From Candidatus Delongbacteria bacterium (GTDB lineage Bacteria; UBA4055): a stretch of DNA of 37,870 nucleotides. Shown here piece by piece: positions 1-8,243 of the stretch. The position numbers and the translations under genes were made by a program. The notes beneath the pieces are model-generated. The model did no database searches. It had not been told where the DNA came from and saw only the letters and a list, made by a program, of their open reading frames with translations. The stretch is from contig JAFGVM010000022.1 of assembly GCA_016937995.1 (NCBI GenBank), positions 1-37,870 on the forward strand, written 5' to 3'. Within the stretch, counting starts at the first letter, position 1. Every line of letters begins with the position of its first letter.

Positions 1-505
1 AATGTCCCTGTGGATCGCTGAAAAAGGGTTTGAAGTATATGGAATTGATATCTCTCCGACCGCAATAGATTGGGCGAAGGAAAAAGCCGCTGATTTGAAT
101 CTTAAGGCTTATTTTAGATTGGACAGCGTGCTTGATCTAAGTGAATTTCCTGACGATCACTTCGATTTCATTCTTGACGGCCACTGCCTGCATTGTATAA
201 TTGGAGATGACAGAAAAAAGTTTCTAACTGAAGCCCTTCGAGTGCTGAAACCGAACGGTTTTTTCTTTTCCGAAACGATGTGCGGAGAACCCAAGGAGCC
301 GTCGGTGCTGGAAATATTTGATCTCAAAACAAGATGTATGATCAGAGACGGTATAGCAGGCAGATATATCGGTTTGGCTGAAAATATTATTGAAGAGTTT
401 AAAAAAGCCGGATTTGATTTAATAAGCACTGAAGTCAGTCCTGACCCTGACGGACCAGATGATCTGAGAATTCAAGCTACAAAAATAATAAGAGGATTGT
501 TTTAG
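1..505 (+). CDS. Class I SAM-dependent methyltransferase, 5'-truncated by window edge
   Basis: The reading frame is open to the left edge, so the N-terminus, including the glycine-rich SAM motif I, is missing. What remains (about 167 aa) shows the motif that follows strand 1 (VYGIDISPTAIDWA, the acidic residue that binds the SAM ribose), then FDFILDGHCLHC as the motif II/IV region, and ALRVLKPNGFFFSE as the post-motif III signature of the Methyltransf_11/25 group. The substrate cannot be told. It ends 15 bp before the GNAT gene on the same strand, so the two are probably co-transcribed. Family assignment is firm; function beyond a small-molecule methyltransferase is not. Confidence 0.85.
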   Translation, partial: MSLWIAEKGFEVYGIDISPTAIDWAKEKAADLNLKAYFRLDSVLDLSEFPDDHFDFILDGHCLHCIIGDDRKKFLTEALRVLKPNGFFFSETMCGEPKEPSVLEIFDLKTRCMIRDGIAGRYIGLAENIIEEFKKAGFDLISTEVSPDPDGPDDLRIQATKIIRGLF

Positions 506-520
506 AAGGATAAATGAGTT

Positions 521-1042
521 ATGAAAATCCGCAAAGCAAATAAGTCAGATATTGAAGGTATTGCAAAAGTTCATTTTACTACAATGATGTCAACTTACAA
601 GGGTTTAATGCCGGATGAGTTTCTTTCTGCCCGAACTTTAGAAGAAAGAATAGATAAATGGAACGAAACTTTTGAAAGTGATTATGAGATATTACTTGTA
701 GCTGAATCTGAAGGAAATATCGTAGGTTTTTGCGGAGGTGCAAAGAACGATCTTCCAGACTTGAAAGATAAATATAAATATGAGCTTAAGAAGATATATG
801 TTCTTAAGGAATATCAGGATCATGGGACAGGTAAGTTTCTGATCAATGAATTTGTAAAAAAAGTCAGAGAACACGGATATAATTCTATGTTTCTATGGGT
901 GCTCGCCAGTAATCCCTACAGAAGATTTTATGATAAACTCGGTGGGAAAGTCGTAGCTGAGAAAGAATATCATCCAGCAGGTCATGTCCTTAAAGGTGAA
1001 GGCTATGGGTGGGACAACTTGGATAACTTCCAAAGATTATAG
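521..1042 (+). CDS. GNAT family N-acetyltransferase
   Basis: 173-aa single-domain GNAT protein. The N-terminus (MKIRKANKSDIEGIAKVH) is the usual beta1-alpha1 start. ILLVAESEGNIVGFCGG is the beta2-beta4 core. IYVLKEYQDHGTGKFLI carries the acetyl-CoA pyrophosphate loop (Q-x-x-G-x-G). FYDKLGGKV is the usual C-terminal motif B. GAAGGA at 505-510 may serve as a ribosome site ahead of ATG 521. The acceptor substrate is unknown; RimI-like and small-molecule acetylases share these motifs. It converges on the PHP gene with only 13 bp between stop codons and no obvious terminator hairpin. Confidence 0.88.
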   Translation: MKIRKANKSDIEGIAKVHFTTMMSTYKGLMPDEFLSARTLEERIDKWNETFESDYEILLVAESEGNIVGFCGGAKNDLPDLKDKYKYELKKIYVLKEYQDHGTGKFLINEFVKKVREHGYNSMFLWVLASNPYRRFYDKLGGKVVAEKEYHPAGHVLKGEGYGWDNLDNFQRL

Positions 1043-1055
1043 TTTATAGCTGTTT

Positions 1056-2663
1056 TTAATATCTATAGATCCAGATAGGATTGGACATCGCATAATTGTT
1101 GGACAGATCTCCGTTTGGAGCATGATAAACTGAGTTGATCTCGATCCGGAAATAGCACGAAATTTTATCTTCAGGAATATCAATAGTATCTTCAAACTCA
1201 AAAATATCATTTTTAGGAGAATTAGTATAGATAACTTTTTCACCTGATGACTGGAGATTACCTCTGAAGATCAGCACACTTTTTATATGCCCTGAATGAT
1301 TTGAAGACTTTATATTGAAAAAAAGTTTCAGATCACCTTCTTTAGTTATGATCTCATCACCAAAAGTATATTCAGTCTCGTTTTTATCAGTAATAATAAA
1401 ATTAACATGTGGACCGTTCGTGATATATGAGAGACCATTATTTAAAGCTGCAAGTACATTTTCTGTAGAATTTGATTCAGCTTTAACAACTGTCCTGCAT
1501 CTTCCAAAGATCTGTTTATTTTCTTTTGTAAGCTTGAACATGGGAAATTTAATTTGACGGAATAAGTTGAAATTGCCGTGAGCATCATTTCCTGCGACAA
1601 TGAACATCTTTCTGCCGCTTAAAAGCATTTCAACCCACTTATTCTTACCAGCCTGAAAATTCTCATCAAATTCACCATTAAGGATCTGTAAAAGCTTAAG
1701 CTTCTCATTACTTAGATCAGCATTATCCCAAACACCTCTTTTTATCAGGAAATATTCTAATAAAGGAACTTTATTCAAAGGATGCGCAGCTATCAGTAAG
1801 GTGTTTTCGTCGGCTGTTCTTATAACATTATCAATCGAATTTGTACTGTGCCTGTCAAGCCATTTTTCTGCACTGTCACCCTCACCATAGAAAAAATCTT
1901 TATTATTTAGTGCAAGCATATGTACATTTCTACCTTTACTGTTCCTGACAGTGATCTCCTCACCCGCAATAAAGTTTATATCTTCATCAGTAAGATCTGC
2001 ACAAACAGATCTCATTTTATGAAATAAGGGAGTATCAACATCTCTTTTCAGATAATTGTCTACTTCATCATCAAGATCATAAGAATGATCCGTAACTCCC
2101 ACAAAATTAAGACCAAGACTTTCTGAGCAGTCTCTTGTCATGGTCAAAGGAGCTCCAAACTCAACCTGATCGGAAGTAAACTGAGAATGATAATGCAAAT
2201 CACCCTGTAAGAAGCCATCGAACATTTCTTCGTTATCATCAATAAATACTTTAAGCTCAGTGATCTCTTTATTAAAATTATCGTTAACATATTCCAGTTG
2301 AACACCATTAATGGTAACTTGTATCTGTGCCTCTACATTAGCGATCCCGCTCACATCATCAAACTCAAAATGAAAAGACCTGCAATAGAATTTTTTATCA
2401 ATGTCCTTTTTAACCAGATATGTTTTTGCGAAATGCGTACCGTTCTCGAAATCAAAAGAAAATTTAACAGCATGCAGCCTTACAGGATACTTGTCCGCAT
2501 CTTTAATTAGAATGAAAACAGGTACATTTTTACTTAAGGTTTTATATGGAAGGTCGATCAATATTTCGGGTTCTTTTTTAAAATACGTGGAAAAATGGAA
2601 ATACTTAAATCGATAATGTATTTCGGGATAAAGAGCAACTAGTGGTAATAAACTTGGATCCAT
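1056..2663 (-). CDS. PHP-domain (CehA/McbA-like) metallohydrolase
   Basis: 535 aa. An N-terminal beta-rich region (about 1-150) precedes a PHP phosphoesterase/amidohydrolase domain. Metal-binding motifs seen: GDLHYHSQFTSD (His157, His159), FVGVTDHSYD, AGEEITVRNSKGRNVHMLAL, AAHPLN and AGNDAHGN. These follow the CehA/McbA family order. The last ~100 residues look like an Ig-like beta-sandwich. No signal peptide is visible. The ATG overlaps the stop of the upstream membrane-protein gene (TAATG), indicating translational coupling. Substrate unknown: family members cleave phosphoesters or carbamate-type esters. Confidence 0.82.
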   Translation of the reverse strand: MDPSLLPLVALYPEIHYRFKYFHFSTYFKKEPEILIDLPYKTLSKNVPVFILIKDADKYPVRLHAVKFSFDFENGTHFAKTYLVKKDIDKKFYCRSFHFEFDDVSGIANVEAQIQVTINGVQLEYVNDNFNKEITELKVFIDDNEEMFDGFLQGDLHYHSQFTSDQVEFGAPLTMTRDCSESLGLNFVGVTDHSYDLDDEVDNYLKRDVDTPLFHKMRSVCADLTDEDINFIAGEEITVRNSKGRNVHMLALNNKDFFYGEGDSAEKWLDRHSTNSIDNVIRTADENTLLIAAHPLNKVPLLEYFLIKRGVWDNADLSNEKLKLLQILNGEFDENFQAGKNKWVEMLLSGRKMFIVAGNDAHGNFNLFRQIKFPMFKLTKENKQIFGRCRTVVKAESNSTENVLAALNNGLSYITNGPHVNFIITDKNETEYTFGDEIITKEGDLKLFFNIKSSNHSGHIKSVLIFRGNLQSSGEKVIYTNSPKNDIFEFEDTIDIPEDKISCYFRIEINSVYHAPNGDLSNNYAMSNPIWIYRY

Positions 2664-3310
2664 TAAGCTATTTTATCTTTGTTTAGTTTTCCTGCTAAAA
2701 ATATAGTTAATAATATAATGAAAATCATCCCTAAAGGAAAATATTTCTGCAATACATCTGTTCCGTATAAAGCATCAATACTGCTGTTGAAATTAATGAA
2801 CATAACAAAAACAAGTATATTGAACAACCTTACAGGGAATATGATCTCAAATCTTAGCTGTATCAAGCCGCTTATAATAATTATCCAGAAATTATACAAA
2901 GTAATACTGAGAAGCATACCCAAATGTTGTTTTTCGAAATTCACATTGAGTAACCCGTATGATCCAAAATACAAAGCTAATGATGAAAAAAGAACTCCGA
3001 ATATTAATCCTAAAGAAAAGATGACAATTGTTTTTGTTAAAATAAGCTGTCTCAGAGAATAACCCATTCCTAAAAATCTGGGTATCCTTTTTTTGACCCT
3101 GTCCAGATAAAAAGAAAAATCGATTAAAGGTGATATGAAAAAGAATCCGAAAAAGTAGAAGGACAGAACATTTGAGTTTTTCTCAAAGAACGAAAAGAAC
3201 AGGACATACAATATTATCATAAAGCTGAGGATCAGCTTGATCCTTACCCTTTGATCCTTCCTCAAAACAAAGATCTCGTTCCACATTAATCGTGAGTAAT
3301 TACTCATCAT
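2663..3310 (-). CDS. Six-helix membrane protein, ABC-2-permease-like
   Basis: About 215 aa with a short N-terminal cytoplasmic stretch and about six hydrophobic segments (LILSFMIILYVLFFSFF; VLSFYFFGFFFISPLIDF; IVIFSLGLIFGVLFSSLAL; YNFWIIIISGLIQL; ILVFVMFINF; GMIFIILLTIFLAG). The shape resembles an ABC-2-type permease subunit, but no ATPase gene is adjacent, so the role is unassigned. I start at ATG 3310; an in-frame ATG at 3307 and a TTG at 3316 are alternatives. Its stop overlaps the PHP start by one base, and it begins 12 bp after the purQ stop, so purQ, this gene and the PHP gene look like one transcript. Confidence 0.7.
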   Translation of the reverse strand: MMSNYSRLMWNEIFVLRKDQRVRIKLILSFMIILYVLFFSFFEKNSNVLSFYFFGFFFISPLIDFSFYLDRVKKRIPRFLGMGYSLRQLILTKTIVIFSLGLIFGVLFSSLALYFGSYGLLNVNFEKQHLGMLLSITLYNFWIIIISGLIQLRFEIIFPVRLFNILVFVMFINFNSSIDALYGTDVLQKYFPLGMIFIILLTIFLAGKLNKDKIA

Positions 3311-3322
3311 AATCAAGCTTTT

Positions 3323-4099
3323 TTAGTTAAAATAATCCACTGCATTTTGAAATATTTTCAGACCGTCAGGTTCATGATCTACTGGAAGATCTCTGAAGTT
3401 TGGATGATGGAATTTTTCCACATTTCTTTCAGGATGTGGCATCATGCCCAGAATTTTACCGGTAATATCAATAAGTCCGGCAACACCTGCCTTCGAACCG
3501 TTCGGATTAAAAGGGTATTTTTCGGTTGGTTCTTTATTTTCATCAACGTATTGAAAAGCAACAAGTTCTTTATCAAAAAGAGCCTGATATTCGTTATCTG
3601 TCTTAGTGATCAGTTTACCTTCTGCGTGAGCAGCCTGTATCTTCAAAATTCTACCGTTAAGGTCTTTTAACCAAGGGGAATTAACGTTCTCAGGTATTTT
3701 AAGGTCCACCCATCTGCATTCAAAGTGAGCATTATCATTCCAGTACAATGAAACATCCGGATTTCCCAGATTGTTATAAGGCAATATTCCTAAAGTTGTT
3801 AATACCTGAAAACCATTGCAGATACCTATGATCAGTTTCTTTCCCTGAATAAATTGAAGCAGTTCATCTTTAAGTTTAAGAAGATTGTGAGCCAGGATCT
3901 TTCCACTTTTAACATCATCACCATATGAAAATCCACCTGAGAAGACAAGAATATCATAATCAGAAATATTTTTCTCACCTGATAGTATCATATTCAGGTG
4001 TACTTCTTCAGAAACAGCACCAGCAAGTTCAAATGCTCTTCCAGTTTCTACATTACAATTAATACCGTCTGTTATCAGAATTAAAACTTTTGGCTTCAT
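3323..4099 (-). CDS. purQ: Phosphoribosylformylglycinamidine synthase, glutaminase subunit
   Basis: 258-aa class I glutamine amidotransferase that supplies ammonia to PurL for FGAR to FGAM conversion in de novo purine synthesis. Visible signatures: VLILITDGINCNVET at the N-terminus, oxyanion strand LVFSGGFSYGDDV, nucleophile elbow GICNGFQVL (Cys94) and the catalytic His/Glu pair in MMPHPERN near the C-terminus. It is somewhat longer than the common ~225-aa PurQ. GAGGAT lies upstream of the ATG, and a very good sigma-70 promoter lies at 4136-4164. No purL or purS is in the window, so purine genes are scattered or further away. Confidence 0.93.
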   Translation of the reverse strand: MKPKVLILITDGINCNVETGRAFELAGAVSEEVHLNMILSGEKNISDYDILVFSGGFSYGDDVKSGKILAHNLLKLKDELLQFIQGKKLIIGICNGFQVLTTLGILPYNNLGNPDVSLYWNDNAHFECRWVDLKIPENVNSPWLKDLNGRILKIQAAHAEGKLITKTDNEYQALFDKELVAFQYVDENKEPTEKYPFNPNGSKAGVAGLIDITGKILGMMPHPERNVEKFHHPNFRDLPVDHEPDGLKIFQNAVDYFN

Positions 4100-4135
4100 T
4101 TTATCCTCAATTTGTGTTGAATTTAAGATAGTATG

Positions 4136-4164
4136 AATATATGTTTTTTGAGATTTAAAGTCAA
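4136..4164 (-). promoter_or_regulatory. Sigma-70 promoter of purQ operon
   Basis: On the minus strand, TTGACT (4164-4159), an exact 17-bp spacer and TATATT (4141-4136). It lies 37 bp upstream of the purQ ATG. No PurR-like operator or purine riboswitch was recognised. Confidence 0.6.
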
Positions 4165-4177
4165 TCAGTTATATACT
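4148..4177 (+). promoter_or_regulatory. Possible promoter of M20 amidohydrolase gene
   Basis: TTGAGA (4148-4153), 18 bp, then TATACT (4172-4177), pointing right. It overlaps the purQ promoter on the opposite strand, so the two start sites may exclude each other. Confidence 0.45.
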
Positions 4178-4263
4178 ATAGTTTTTTCGTAAAATATTAT
4201 TATATATTCTTGCATAACGGCACATTAAAAACTTATATTATTTTGAATGTTACAGGAGAAGGG

Positions 4264-5391
4264 ATGAGCAAATATTTTAGCACTTTAATTCAACACAGAA
4301 GAGAATTGCACAAAATACCTGAGATATGCTATAATGAGCATAAGACCGGAGACTACATTTTAAATATTCTTCAAACCTTGAATTGTTTTGAAATAAGAAA
4401 AATGGCAAAAACCGGTTTGGTAGCATCTTACAAACCCATGGAAGGACAATACATAGCTTTCAGAGCTGACATGGACGGTCTTAAGATCACTGAAGAGACC
4501 AGTTATGATTTCAAATCTGAAAATCACGGTTATATGCATGCATGTGGTCATGATCTTCACATGAGTATGCTGTTAACACTTGCAGTATGGATCAGTGAAA
4601 ATAAACCTTTAAAGAATATATTACTTATATTTCAGCCTGCAGAAGAGGGTCAGGGTGGGGGAAAGCTAATGGTAGAAGAGGGTCTTTTCGATATTTATGA
4701 TGTTGAAGAGATCTATGCTCTTCACAATATAAATGAATTTCCTGTGGGTTCAATCGCATTTAATAACAATAAAATGTTCGCTGGAACTATTGAATTTGAG
4801 ATCACTCTTTCAGGAAAAGGAGGTCATGCGGCATCTCCGCATGAAGGGACTGATGTGAATACCGCAATGAATTTTCTTGCACTTATGCTCAATACTATTA
4901 CTTCAAGATATTTAGATCCTATCAATGAGAATGTTCTGTCGATAGGTATAACATGCGGTGGTGAAGCAGCTAACATTATACCTGACACATCGACTATAAG
5001 AGGAACTGCCCGGTCTTACACAGTAAATGAGCTTGAATTTATAAAAAAGAAAATTAACGATATGACCAGCGGGATATGTATAGCTTATGACTGCAGGTCG
5101 GAATTTAAACTTCATTCGGAATATATACCTGCAATAAATAATAAAAATATTGTTGAAAAATTGAAAACAATAAAGTTTGACAATAACCTTAGTCTCATTG
5201 ATTGTAAACCTAAAATGACAGGTGAGGATTTTTCATTTATGCTGGATAAAGTTCCCGGTGCAATAATTTGGCTTGGAGCAGGAAACGATACCAATAGAGA
5301 GTTCGGTTTGCATAACTCAAAATACGAACCTGATGAATTAGCTATGGAATATGGATTTGAACTGTTCGTAAAACTGATAGAAAAAATTTAA
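4264..5391 (+). CDS. M20-family amidohydrolase (N-acyl amino acid/hippurate hydrolase type)
   Basis: 375 aa from the ATG at 4264, chosen because AGGAGAAGGG lies directly before it; a longer frame from TTG 4210 lacks a ribosome site. It is a zinc aminoacylase/carboxypeptidase of the M20D group. Seen in order: HRRELHKIPE, FRADMDGL, the HACGHD motif (Cys94-Gly-His96 metal ligands), PAEEGQGGG (acidic pair), GKGGHAASPHEG from the dimerisation domain, and the C-terminal TGEDFSFML. The Cys-Gly-His ligand set is characteristic of N-acyl-L-amino acid amidohydrolases. The exact acyl-amino-acid substrate is not predictable. Confidence 0.9.
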   Translation: MSKYFSTLIQHRRELHKIPEICYNEHKTGDYILNILQTLNCFEIRKMAKTGLVASYKPMEGQYIAFRADMDGLKITEETSYDFKSENHGYMHACGHDLHMSMLLTLAVWISENKPLKNILLIFQPAEEGQGGGKLMVEEGLFDIYDVEEIYALHNINEFPVGSIAFNNNKMFAGTIEFEITLSGKGGHAASPHEGTDVNTAMNFLALMLNTITSRYLDPINENVLSIGITCGGEAANIIPDTSTIRGTARSYTVNELEFIKKKINDMTSGICIAYDCRSEFKLHSEYIPAINNKNIVEKLKTIKFDNNLSLIDCKPKMTGEDFSFMLDKVPGAIIWLGAGNDTNREFGLHNSKYEPDELAMEYGFELFVKLIEKI

Positions 5392-5414
5392 TTATACATA
5401 ATATGGAGATATCT

Positions 5415-5876
5415 ATGGAAGATATCAGTGTACCAAAGATAAAAAAAGAAGTTATTGTTGCTTTCAAAGATGGTGGAATAATAAAAAAGCATCAGTTAAC
5501 TATCTTTTTGAACAAACTTTCTGAAAAAAGAACAGGTGAGCAGACTATTATTGAACTTCTTAACAGTGTCAAACAGTTCGTACCGTCATTTGTTACTAAC
5601 GGCGAAGAAAGGTTCACTATCATCAATCTGGAGTCTGTGCTTTATGTTCAGGAAATTGAGGAGTTGGAAGAGGAGATCAAAGAAGATGAAAAAATGCTTT
5701 CAGTTCAGTTTATAACCGGAGAAAAATTGAAAGTAGTAGCTCATGAGGATCTTCCTGAGTACAGGTCAAGAACAGTAGATTTCCTCAACGGAGATCATGT
5801 TTTTCTGACATTTGTTAAGGATTGCAAGAAGATACATATCAATAAAACCAAAATCAATAAGGTGGAGATCTTATGA
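5415..5876 (+). CDS. Hypothetical protein coupled to PilT-like ATPase, internal duplication
   Basis: 153 aa from ATG 5415, preferred over ATG 5403 because GGAG (5405-5408) sits correctly before 5415. I do not recognise a named family. Two similar halves are visible: a first copy ending FVTNGEERFTIINLESVLYV and a second ending FVKDCKKIHINKTKINKVEI, each with a V-x-F-x-x-G beta-hairpin start, joined by an acidic linker (EELEEEIKEDE). There are no membrane segments or signal peptide. The stop overlaps the next start (ATGA), so it is translationally coupled to the PilT-like gene and probably acts with it. The fold may be small-beta-barrel or LytTR-like; that is a guess. Confidence 0.7.
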   Translation: MEDISVPKIKKEVIVAFKDGGIIKKHQLTIFLNKLSEKRTGEQTIIELLNSVKQFVPSFVTNGEERFTIINLESVLYVQEIEELEEEIKEDEKMLSVQFITGEKLKVVAHEDLPEYRSRTVDFLNGDHVFLTFVKDCKKIHINKTKINKVEIL

Positions 5877-7252
5877 GTAATTTAGAAAAATTCCTAAATG
5901 CTATGGTTACAAAAAATGGTGAGGAAATGGTACTGAAACTGGGTGAACCTCCTTACATGATAATTGCTGGTAAAGAGAGAGTTTTAAATCCCAATCCATT
6001 AAGTGCTGAATTCATTTCCTCTATAAAAAAAGAATACAAAGAGCTTTTTAACGATCAGGCCGGCTTTAATTATAGCGGTGCCACTTTTAATTTTATGTCT
6101 GATGAAACTTCAGTAGTTTTCAAGAATGCAAAAGCAAGTACGAGTACAGCTACGAATATCAAGATCGATGATCTTTTACGTTTTATGCTCGATAATAATG
6201 CATCCGATCTCCATTTAAGTACAGGAAGTAAACCTATACTTAGAATTGACGGCGATATGATGATCCTTGAGGATTATCCCGAATTAACTGAAAATGATCT
6301 TTGGACAGTTATAAATCAGATCACTCCAGAAAAGAATATTAAAGAGTTCAAAGAAACAAATGATTCAGATTATGCATATGAAATTACAGGCTTATGCCGT
6401 TTCAGGGCAAATATTTTCCGTGACAACAAGGGTGTCGGAGCAGTTTTCAGACAGATACCTTTTGAGATCCTGACCCCTGAAGTCCTGAATATACCTGAAG
6501 CTATAATCGAGTTATGCAGTATGCCTAAAGGTCTGATACTTGTAACAGGTCCGACTGGATCAGGCAAATCAACTACTTTAGCTGCAATGATAGACCATGT
6601 GAACAGAAATACACAAAAACATATTATTACAGTTGAAGATCCGGTTGAGTTTGTGCATCAGAATAAAAAATGTCTTGTCAACCAGAGAGAAGTGGGGGAG
6701 CATACCCAGACCTTTAAGAAAGCTCTGAGGGCTGCATTGAGAGAGGATCCTGACGTTATTCTCGTTGGAGAGATGAGAGACCTTGAAACTATCGCTATCG
6801 CGATAGAAATGGCGGAAACAGGCCACCTGGTAATGGGAACACTTCATACGAACACCGCAGTTGGTACAGTTGACCGTATAATCGATCAGTTCCCGGCTAA
6901 TCAGCAGAACCAAATAAGAACTATGCTCGCTGAATCATTGATCGGAGTTGTTTCACAGATGTTATGTAAAAGAATTGGTGGTGGAAGGGTCGCAGTATAC
7001 GAAACACTGATAGTTACTACCGCTGTTTCAAATCTTATCAGAGAAAGTAAAACTTTCCAGATACCGTCACTTATGGAGGTTGGTAAAGGTGTTGGTATGA
7101 GACTTATGACAGACAGTTTTATTGATCTTATCAATGAAGGTATAATAACTGTTGAGGAAGCAATGAGCAAAGCGGTGGATAGAAATCAGCTTATTCATAT
7201 TATGGGTAATAAAGGAATGTTGGATCTGCTTGAACAAGTGGGAATTCAATAG
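5873..7252 (+). CDS. pilT: PilT-family retraction ATPase with duplicated N-terminal domain
   Basis: 459 aa, about 100 longer than typical PilT. Residues 101-459 are a complete twitching-motility ATPase: ASDLHL (110-115), Walker A GPTGSGKST (226-234), the Asp box, Walker B ILVGEMRD, the His box GTLHTNTAV and AIRA-type C-terminal residues AESLIGVVSQML. Residues 7-85 resemble the PilT N-terminal PAS-like domain again in degenerate form (NGEEMVLKLGEPPYMIIAG against NNASDLHLSTGSKPILRIDG), so that domain is duplicated. PilT hexamers drive type IV pilus retraction at the inner membrane. No pilin or PilB/C gene is nearby, so which pilus it serves is open. A bidirectional terminator follows. Confidence 0.9.
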   Translation: MSNLEKFLNAMVTKNGEEMVLKLGEPPYMIIAGKERVLNPNPLSAEFISSIKKEYKELFNDQAGFNYSGATFNFMSDETSVVFKNAKASTSTATNIKIDDLLRFMLDNNASDLHLSTGSKPILRIDGDMMILEDYPELTENDLWTVINQITPEKNIKEFKETNDSDYAYEITGLCRFRANIFRDNKGVGAVFRQIPFEILTPEVLNIPEAIIELCSMPKGLILVTGPTGSGKSTTLAAMIDHVNRNTQKHIITVEDPVEFVHQNKKCLVNQREVGEHTQTFKKALRAALREDPDVILVGEMRDLETIAIAIEMAETGHLVMGTLHTNTAVGTVDRIIDQFPANQQNQIRTMLAESLIGVVSQMLCKRIGGGRVAVYETLIVTTAVSNLIRESKTFQIPSLMEVGKGVGMRLMTDSFIDLINEGIITVEEAMSKAVDRNQLIHIMGNKGMLDLLEQVGIQ

Positions 7253-7269
7253 TGAATATATTTAGCAAT

Positions 7270-7303
7270 AAAAAAGGGTTGAATTTTTTTTTAACCCTTT
7301 TTT
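7270..7303. terminator. Bidirectional intrinsic terminator between pilT-like and UPF0104 genes
   Basis: AAAAAAGGGTT (7270-7280) pairs with AACCCTTTTTT (7293-7303) around an AT-rich loop. There are T-tracts on both strands, and it overlaps the last codon of the convergent gene. Confidence 0.75.
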
Positions 7304-8228
7304 ATTGTAATTTTTTCTTTCCTTTTAGCATCCATATTATACCTCCTGAAGAGCTCACCAGTAATGAAGTTGTAATGATAAGAAAATCAAGTGAAGCTGA
7401 CATCTCAGCATTAATTCCTACTGTACTCAAAAGATAAACCCATGATACTGCGCTAAGTCCAAGTCCGTTAGGAGCTACAGGCACCATTTTGATTATGCCT
7501 ATGGTTGCAAAAAAAACAATTGCGTACAAATAGCTAAGATCGATCCCGATACTCAAAATTATAAAATAAACAAAGAAACCTTCTACGATCCTGAATACGA
7601 ATGATATTAAAAGAACATTTAGAAGTTTCCATGAAACAGATGAATAATCTCTGAAGTCTGATAAGAATGTAAACTTTCGTTTGAATAATTTTTCTACAAA
7701 TACAGTGATCTTTTGATTTGTTCTCTTGTTTATCAGAACAATGAATGCACCCATCGCTGAAGCCAGAAGCAATAAAGCCAGATAAATGAACAAAGTATCA
7801 TTTAATATATCCATAAAAATGATACCGCAAATTCCAAGAATAAGTAAAGCAACCAGACCGACCATTCTCTCAACAATTACAGATGATACTGATACTACCT
7901 TATTCCCGGTAGCTTTTGTAGCCCCGATCATCCTGCTTACATCCCCACCGACAGAACTTGGGAGAAAATTGTTAAAGAACATCCCTATAAGATATTCATT
8001 AAAAGCGGTAATATATTTTATTTTTGCGTTACGAATAGACAATAAATATTTCCATCTAAAAGCTGAGATCATAACAGAAATTACCAAAAATAAGATTCCT
8101 GTTATCAAATATTCAACATGAATGGATGCTAAGGTATTAATGAATTTTTTAAAATCAACTAGATATCCAAATAGAAATCCAATCAGTAAAAGAGAAATAA
8201 CGATCTTAAATATGTTCTTTTTATTCAT
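7302..8228 (-). CDS. UPF0104/LPG-synthase-TM-like membrane protein
   Basis: 308 aa with about 7-8 hydrophobic segments. The segment FFNNFLPSSVGGDVSRM is the hallmark of the lysylphosphatidylglycerol synthase transmembrane-domain family (PF03706), with SSVIVERMVGL as the second conserved block. There is no C-terminal aminoacyl-transfer domain, so it is not a complete MprF. Stand-alone members are usually taken as flippase-like or glycolipid-related membrane proteins. I start at ATG 8228; TTG 8231 directly before it is possible. It follows the DUF2723 gene by 15 bp and is the last gene of that run. Confidence 0.82.
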   Translation of the reverse strand: MNKKNIFKIVISLLLIGFLFGYLVDFKKFINTLASIHVEYLITGILFLVISVMISAFRWKYLLSIRNAKIKYITAFNEYLIGMFFNNFLPSSVGGDVSRMIGATKATGNKVVSVSSVIVERMVGLVALLILGICGIIFMDILNDTLFIYLALLLLASAMGAFIVLINKRTNQKITVFVEKLFKRKFTFLSDFRDYSSVSWKLLNVLLISFVFRIVEGFFVYFIILSIGIDLSYLYAIVFFATIGIIKMVPVAPNGLGLSAVSWVYLLSTVGINAEMSASLDFLIITTSLLVSSSGGIIWMLKGKKKLQ

Positions 8229-8243
8229 CAATGTAGCTGCAAA

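Noticed and set aside
692-874. Minus-strand 60-aa ORF inside the GNAT gene
   Set aside because: An antisense shadow of a well-supported gene, low complexity, no ribosome site. The same applies to the other short antisense frames in the window.
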